From positions 20,675,501-20,739,500 of the forward strand of contig JAEOAD010000034.1 of assembly GCA_036365145.1 (NCBI GenBank): 64,000 nucleotides of DNA, in the 5' to 3' direction. Of the stretch, positions 58,372 to 64,000 are shown one piece after another. The notes beneath the pieces were generated by a model. It did no database searches and was not told the DNA's origin. It worked only from the letters and a program-made list of their open reading frames with translations. The number at the start of each line of letters is the position of its first letter. Within the stretch, counting starts at the first letter, position 1. The translations under genes were made by a program, and so were the position numbers. The stretch comes from Orientallactaga sibirica. Its lineage: Eukaryota > Chordata > Mammalia > Rodentia > Dipodidae.

Positions 58372-58696
58372 AGCTCAGGGAGATGGCTCAGTGGGGGATA
58401 TGCTTGCCATGCAAGCATGAGGACCTGGTTTTGTATCCTCAGCATCCATGAAGAATGCATGTCATGGCAAGTCTGAAATCTCAGTGCTGGAGAGGAAAAA
58501 CAGGGAATCCCTGTGACTCTCTGGATAGCTAGTATATCTGAACTGATGAGCTCCAAGTTTAGCAAAAGACCCTATCTTAAAGAATATTTCTGAAGAGCAA
58601 CTGAGAATCATCCTTACTGTCAGATTCTGGCCTAATCATATACACATGCACAAATCCGAACCTGCACAAAGACATATGCCTAAGTGTAGGAATATG

Positions 58697-58736
<40 letters not shown>
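58372..58736 (+). repeat. RSINE1 (B4-type) SINE ending in (CA)n
   Basis: 'cagggagatggctcagtggg', 'gaaatctcagtgctggagag', 'gaactgatgagctccaagtt', 'agcaaaagaccctatcttaa' and a (CA)n end at 58701-58736. Confidence 0.85.
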
Positions 58737-58739
<3 letters not shown>

Positions 58740-59440
58740 CACAAAAATAGATCAGTATCCTCAATCCTCAAATATAGCCAATTTATGAACTTCATATTAC
58801 TTCTTTCTCATTTCTCAAGACACATTGCCATAAAAAGCTATAAATACCCCCTTATGGCCTCCTGCCTGTTGACATTCTTCAGAATCAAGGATGATGGAAA
58901 CATCCTTTCCCTGGTGAAAATATAATTAAAGACAAGACAGGAAGGATGTGTGTAGACCCTTGATTTTGAATGGTGACATTCACTAATAAGACCCTCACAT
59001 TTAGTTCTGTCCAGTTTGGGAATAGTCTATAAGACCTTCAATTTAAGTAAGTCCATTTAATCCAAAGATTCTTCTTTTAATCTTTTAAGATTTAATTTGA
59101 GCATCCAAGACAAATTTTCATAGATTCTCTACATTAATTCTTTTAAAAAAGAGATGAATTGAAAATAACCCAGCCACATTTTTCATTGTCCTATAGAAAT
59201 AACAGATCCTCTAAATCAGACCAGTACAGATGACTAGCTGGGGAAAGGGACAGGTCACAATTGAGAATAATAAGGAAACTAGATAGAACCTAAATATGAA
59301 AAAAAAATGGCCTATTCAATAATCTTCCCATTAAAAAGAAACATTTTCAGCTTTAAGGGGAAACTTCTAAATCAGAAAACTCAGCTTATCATGTAGTATG
59401 ATACAGCATGGGGGAAAAGTGAGAAAAGAAGGAAATTATG
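58740..59440. other. Unique non-coding stretch
   Basis: AT-rich; no gene or repeat recognised. Confidence 0.45.
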
Positions 59441-59444
59441 AATT

Positions 59445-59610
59445 TTGGAGTTAAAGAGAGATTTTTAATTCTACTGTGTCACTTAACAGCCATGTGAACT
59501 TGAGATTGTCTTGCCCCAATTTTACCATAGGCAAAATGAGAAGCACATCATGCGCCACATGGATTACTGTGAGAACTGTGGTCCAAATTGCAAAAGTGTC
59601 TGAGGGGGGA
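59445..59610 (+). repeat. MIR SINE
   Basis: 'ctgtgtcacttaacagccat', 'gtgaacttgagattgtcttg', 'ccaattttaccataggcaaa' and 'ggattactgtgagaactgtg' follow the MIR core. Confidence 0.62.
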
Positions 59611-59635
59611 AGGCCTTTTCTTTTACTTTGTGATT

Positions 59636-59704
59636 TTTCTTTTTCTTTTTCTTTTCTTTTCTTTTTTTCTTTCTTTCTTTCTTTCTTTCTTTTTTTTTTT
59701 TTTT
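59636..59704. repeat. (CTTT)n and poly(T), likely decayed A-tail
   Basis: A CTTT-rich tract ending in a T-run at about 59690-59704. On the minus strand this is a poly(A)/GAAA tract lying directly downstream of the RPS8 pseudogene 3' end, as expected of a decayed retroposed A-tail. Confidence 0.85.
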
Positions 59705-60240
59705 GCAAAGACTGCTGACTAGGGGTCATTTTAAAAAATATAGAACAATAAACACCGTTATTACATGGGCTAAGGATGATTTATTTATTTGCTTTTCCAA
59801 GCTTTGATCTTCCTTGGATAGAACTCCAGCACTTTGCCCTCTAGTACATGGCCACTTGCTCTGTCACACTGACCAGATCTTGATGCCATGCAGGCCAGAA
59901 GCTTGCCCTGATGGATCAGCTCCTTCAGAAGAGACTTGATTTTGGCATTGTTTTTTCTTTCATTGTATATCTTTTGAATATTCTTTGATCATTTTTGGCA
60001 AAAGTCTCTTCCTCCTCAAGAGTCATTGTTGGTAGAGCGTACTGTCAATGAGCACAATGTAGTTCTTCATCAGTGTCTTGGTACATACCAGCTTGTTATT
60101 GGATGCATGTAGACAATATCCATGATCCTCATTTTGTGAGTACAATGCCCAGAGCCCCAGTAGAAGTTCTCCATATCCAGTATCCAGGGCCAGGCAATTC
60201 TCATTGCCTCCTTGAATACCTGGCATGTGTCAATAGGAGC
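59705..60240 (-). pseudogene. Processed pseudogene of ribosomal protein S8 (eS8)
   Basis: The parent gene RPS8 encodes a small-ribosomal-subunit protein. Two blocks of the minus strand translate to it. The first, about 60061-60226, contains 'IVLIDSTLYQQ' and upstream 'ASNNKLVCTKTLMKN'. The second, about 59785-59953, contains '[15 protein letters not shown]' and '[15 protein letters not shown]', ending at a TAA at 59785-59787. Between them roughly 50 bp of the parent coding sequence, recalled from mammalian RPS8, is missing (just after the codons for DST.Y.Q), which shifts the frame. The N-terminal part of about 60 codons is absent, so the copy is 5' truncated. A stretch matching the parental 3' UTR ('cccatgtaataacggtgttt' on the minus strand) follows the stop, then an A-rich tract. 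Intronless, truncated and frameshifted: a dead retrocopy. Confidence 0.93.
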
Positions 60241-60520
60241 AAGAGACCCTGGAATGACCATACATATACATGGGTAAATAAATAGTTGAATATCTCAAAA
60301 CAAAGCAACTGAGCAATAAACATACTATTGCTGAATGTAAATATATGGTGGTCTTCATTTTCAGTTTAGATAACTGGCAGTAACATTTCTTAGTTCAATG
60401 GAAGATAGGGTTGATGGGGTGTAGGGATCTCATTGCTTTGTTTAATATCAACCATCAAATTCTCCATGTCATAAAAGGTGAAAAATGATTGCTTCTTATT
60501 TATCCTGAATTTGGCCAAAT
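60241..60520. other. Unique spacer
   Basis: No gene or repeat recognised. Confidence 0.4.
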
Positions 60521-60543
60521 TCCTAAATTGCCTTATCTCTTCC

Positions 60544-60683
60544 TAGTGTGGTGGCACAGGACTTTAATCCCAGCACTTGGGAGGCAGAGGTAGGAGGATC
60601 ACCATGAGTTTGAGAACAGCTCGAGACTACATAGCGAATTCCATGTCAGCCTGTGCTAGATGAGATGTTATCTCAAAAAAGAA
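60544..60683 (+). repeat. B1 SINE
   Basis: 'gtgtggtggcacaggacttt', 'aatcccagcacttgggaggc', 'gactacatagcgaattccat' and 'gcctgtgctagatgagatgt'. 'aaattgccttatctcttcc' lies immediately upstream (60525-60543) and recurs after the DIP. Confidence 0.94.
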
Positions 60684-60685
60684 GT

Positions 60686-60834
60686 AGGGACTGGACTGAT
60701 TGCTTAGTGGTTAAAGTGTTTGTCTGCAAAGCCAAAGAACCCAGGTTCAATTCCTGAGGACCCACATAAGCCAGATGCACAAGGGGGCACCTGCATCTGG
60801 AATTCATTTGCAGTGGCTAGAGGCCCTGGCATGC

Positions 60835-60883
<49 letters not shown>

Positions 60884-60939
60884 TTCTGTACCTCTCTCTT
60901 AAATAAATAAATAAATAAACAAATAAATAAAAGAACAGG
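60686..60939 (+). repeat. DIP SINE directly after B1
   Basis: 'actggactgattgcttagtg', 'ggttcaattcctgaggaccc', 'cacataagccagatgcacaa', a CT tract at about 60838-60881 and an AAATAAATAAAT tail. A purine-rich stretch follows, and then the site word returns at 60998-61016. Confidence 0.95.
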
Positions 60940-61016
60940 AAGAGGGAGAAGTGGAGGAAGAGGAGAGAAAAGAAAAAGAAAAAAAATTTTAAATGAAAAA
61001 TTGCCTTATTTCTTCC

Positions 61017-63656
61017 AGTATTATTTTTGATAATTCCCTATGCTTCTCCATATATGAAGAACCATAATATAATAAAACAACTACTTTATACCTTTTTTAT
61101 AACATTTGTCTTTTTTGATAAAGTTACATAATTGCCCTCTTGTTCAATTTTAAAACTTTAAATGAACGAAATTAATTTTTTCTGGAATAAGAAAATAGCA
61201 GAGTGACACAGCATGCTCTAAGTTCCCAGTGTGGTAGCTAAGGAGGACAAATTCCTTCCTCCCTTTCCCAAAGGTGCATCTGTCAACAACATTGCACAAA
61301 ACTGCATCACATATGTGCCATGGGATGGAGCCAATTCTGGAGCAGCAGAAAGAAGCCACAAAGCACTCATGCTGCTGTTTCTGAGCTGGGTTTTTGTTTT
61401 TGTTTTGTTTTTGTTTATTTGTCTCAAGGGACTTAGTTTCACAAGTTTGGGAAGAAAATTCATATGTGGGCATATCTGCCATAGTGGATTAGAAGTGCAA
61501 ACAGCTTCAGGTCCTGTGCTGAACAGCTTCCTGGCCTCTGATTTCAGGTCCAAGAAATGCAATATTGTGAGTAAAATGGAAGAAAATGTCATTTAAGTTT
61601 ACAGATGGAACTGAACAAACCCTTCAGAGTAGGAATAGTGTCTACACCACAGTCAGTTCTCTCATGAAGATGAATTCCAGAGGAATGGATTTATACTTAG
61701 AAGCTCCCTCTGCCCTGAGAGTACATTAATTAACATCTTTTGTTCTTTTTTTTTGTACTTTGTTCTTCTTATCCCCTGAAGCCCTTGAAGATTTTTATAT
61801 AGATAGATGATAGACAGATAATGTAGATATGTTGATATATAAATATATAGATATGAAATAGATATTGATAGATATGTTTATATATTAAAATAATGGCTCA
61901 TACATTTCATTAGCAGTAACACCCTCTGGTTTTTGGTGTTTCATACCTATGTTTCAGTGTTTTGTCTACAATATTCTTTCCTTCACTTTGTGACTTCTGT
62001 TCAAAGTGAATATTAAGACAGTGCCTCTTTCAGGCTTTTGGGATCTCATTGTATCGTGTGCCTTTATTATCCCACTTATGATATTTAATTTTATCTCATT
62101 GAATATAAGCTCATTTCTTATTTGTCTAAGAATTCCAGATACTATGAATTGAACCTGATTCCAGTACTATTATCTATATCTATCAAAAAGGTTGATTCTT
62201 CTATCATTTAATGTAAACCCAATTCAAAGTAACTTAGTTAATAAGAAAAAAAATGGTAGCAATAACTGAAAATCCAATGGCAGAGCAGGCTCCAGCTTTA
62301 AGTTCAATTCTAATCTGGGGCAGTGTCTCATCTTCTTCTTCATGAGGATGGCCATGCACAGAAAAGTACCAGAGAACAGATGGATCTTTCATGGCTAAAT
62401 TCTGCCACGTCATTTCCAGAATTGATCCAGGTGTCCATCCATAAGTCAATTACTGACACATGAATCAGGACTATTCTTAGAACCATCAGATCTACTCTTG
62501 GAGCAGTTTCCACAGAGGCTTCTTGTTCATGTTGGAGTTCAAATGAGAAGGCTACTAAACTTGTGATGGTAAATTTAGTAGGCATTTACTTTCATCATAT
62601 AACAAGGGATAAATGCCTATTAGCCTTAACTCAGTCACTTAAAGCCATTCTCAGGGCTAACATCGGTGAGATCCTCTTCCTCCATCCTTGTTGTCCTTTC
62701 AGCATGATTGTAAGATTCCTTGTGCATACTTAAGCACAAAGGAATGAAGAAGAGTCAATAAAGACACACTTCTCATATAGGCAAAACCCTCCAGAAGTGT
62801 CAAATTATGTTATAACAGTGGCTAAAACTAGACTGCAGAATACCTCCATAGGAAAGAATTCTGGAAAATGGAGTATTTAACTTCCTGGTTGAACATAGTA
62901 GAGAAGTTAACTTGTTAGAATTTCTTGATGTTACTGGAAGGAAGATCAGGAATTTGTCCTCCTTACCAAGTGTTGTCTTCATTCTGCCTCATTGGGGCTG
63001 ATATTTTGCTTGGCTTGGCTTGCCTTCAGAGAAAGGGTAGATGAATCTCTTTTTTCCTCTCTTTTATTTTACCCTTACACTTCATCGGAACCCAGGTTTG
63101 GCATCACACACAGAAAAAGTGGCATATCCATGTCTAAAATTCTTTCCTTCCCCATCCCTTTCTTCTTTTACCTTTTAACTTCCTAGAGACTGAAATTTGA
63201 CAATGTAGAGTTTGTGATTGGCCTATTACAAGTAGACATGGCCTCAGAAAATGGGTTATCTACAGAAGATATTGAAAAAAAGACAAAAAAAATTTAAACA
63301 GTTAGTTTTGGTTTCTCATTGATAAAAATTTACAAATATAGAGATAAAACTTGGATAAATCTCATAGTTTGATGAAATAGAAATGGAAGGTGATAAGGTG
63401 CACTCATGATTTTGAATGTGCATAGATAAACATACATGTGTGCCTCTCTGCATTCTGTGTATTTGTAAGTTTGTGTTTGCATTTCTTTGGGTGTCTGTAT
63501 ATATCTATGTGTATTCTTGATCTTTCTATGAAAAGGACTTCTCAACTTCAGCATCTTTCTCAGAATGACATGGCTTGATTCTTATTATCTTGATTTCTAC
63601 ATTTAAAAAGCTTTTTATTTTTATATAAAATTATTCACTAAAGAAATGGAGATTTG
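61017..63656. other. Unique non-coding block with a GATA/TAGA-rich patch
   Basis: About 2.6 kb without a confident interspersed repeat. Overlapping frames of 110-124 codons on both strands at 61150-61596 share one unusually stop-poor region but show no domain. A faint repeat-like trace lies at 62240-62460. No gene called. Confidence 0.5.
61796..61880. repeat. Imperfect (GATA)n/(TA)n-rich tract
   Basis: Repeated 'atagatagatgatagacaga' and 'gatattgatagatatg' words in an AT-rich setting, imperfect. Confidence 0.8.
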
Positions 63657-63657
63657 G

Positions 63658-63838
63658 CTGGAGAGATGGCTCAGTAGTTAAGGCACTTACCTGCAAACCT
63701 TAACAACCCAAGTTTGAGTCCCCAGTACCCAAATAAAGACACATGAACAAAGTAGTGCATTCATCTGGAGTTTGTTTGCCCTGACATACCCATTATATTC
63801 TCTCTCCCCTCTCTTGTTGAAAATAAATATATAAAAAT
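63658..63838 (+). repeat. DIP SINE, shortened
   Basis: 'gctggagagatggctcagta', 'cattcatctggagtttgttt', a short CT-rich part and an A-rich tail. Part of the 'gtggctagaggccctgg' segment is missing. Confidence 0.93.
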
Positions 63839-63861
63839 ATTTTTAAAAATAAATACATAAG

Positions 63862-64000
63862 GGGCTGGAGGGGTTGCTCAGTGGTTAATGCATATGCTTA
63901 CAGAGCCTGATGACCTGGCTTTGATTCTCCAATACTGAAGTAAAAGTAGATACACAGGGTGGTGCATGCATCTGGAGTTAATTTGCAGTGGCTAGACACC
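63862..64000 (+). repeat. DIP SINE, cut by window end
   Basis: 'ggggctggaggggttgctca', 'gctttgattctccaatactg' and 'gcatgcatctggagttaatt', stopping at the window edge in 'gtggctagacacc'. It directly follows the tail of the previous DIP on the same strand. Confidence 0.92.

Noticed and set aside
60838..60902. Frames reading SLSLSLSL or ERERER in CT/GA tracts
   Set aside because: Simple-repeat artefacts of DIP CT tracts, seen also at 51.2, 35.0 and 23.9 kb.
1..64000. CRISPR array, operon or bacterial defence system
   Set aside because: All direct repeats found are SINE, LINE or microsatellite sequence; there are no spaced identical repeats, ribosome-binding sites or gene clusters.
1..64000. 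Mouse or rat origin
   Set aside because: The SINE heads resemble B2, but the body ('agccagatgcac..catctggagttc..gtggctagaggccctgg') is not the mouse or rat B2 body and fits the dipodoid DIP element.

Overview
The window looks like nuclear DNA of a rodent, most likely a jerboa or other dipodoid. The evidence is the repeat content. It carries at least eighteen copies of a tRNA-derived SINE with the head 'ggctggagagatggcttag', a middle 'agccagatgcac..ggtggcacatgcatctggagtt', a CT-rich stretch and a (TAAA)n tail. I take this to be DIP, the B2-superfamily SINE of Dipodoidea. It also carries B1 monomers, RSINE1/B4- and ID-like SINEs, rodent-type L1 3' ends, and older MIR, L2, L1M, hAT and LTR remnants. 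The species call is an inference from remembered repeat families and was not searched.

I found no functional protein-coding gene, CpG island, tRNA, rRNA or CRISPR array. The only gene-derived sequences are a truncated, frameshifted processed pseudogene of ribosomal protein S8 (minus strand, about 59.7-60.24 kb) and a U6 snRNA pseudogene (47,077-47,181). The window therefore reads as intergenic or deep intronic DNA. The longest open frames are antisense readings of L1, SINE tails and simple repeats.

Layout: 0-9 kb is mostly unique DNA with MIR fragments and a SINE cluster at 3.07-3.77 kb. 9.35-13 kb holds an L2 followed by an ancient antisense L1. 14-21 kb mixes SINEs, microsatellites and three L1 3' ends. 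22-25.4 kb holds a candidate LTR split by an L1 insertion, then a second L1. 25.4-28.3 kb has a MIR split by a DIP, then an L2. 28.4-32.4 kb is a cluster of L1 3' ends including an inverted pair. 32.4-39.8 kb is mostly unique, with a B1-DIP unit and a URR1-like hAT copy. 39.8-48.3 kb is dense in repeats: L1, MaLR-like LTR, hAT, DIP, the U6 pseudogene, and an L1 split by a DIP. 48.3-59.6 kb is mostly unique with scattered MIR, L2, RSINE1 and CA/TG repeats. 59.6-64 kb holds the RPS8 pseudogene, another B1-DIP unit and a DIP pair cut by the window edge.

Nothing here supports a new enzymatic or defence system. The observations most worth checking are the repeated B1-then-DIP units with nested target duplications, an antisense reading frame kept open across four L1 3' UTR copies, and the split candidate LTR. 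Repeat edges were placed by eye and may be off by tens of bases.
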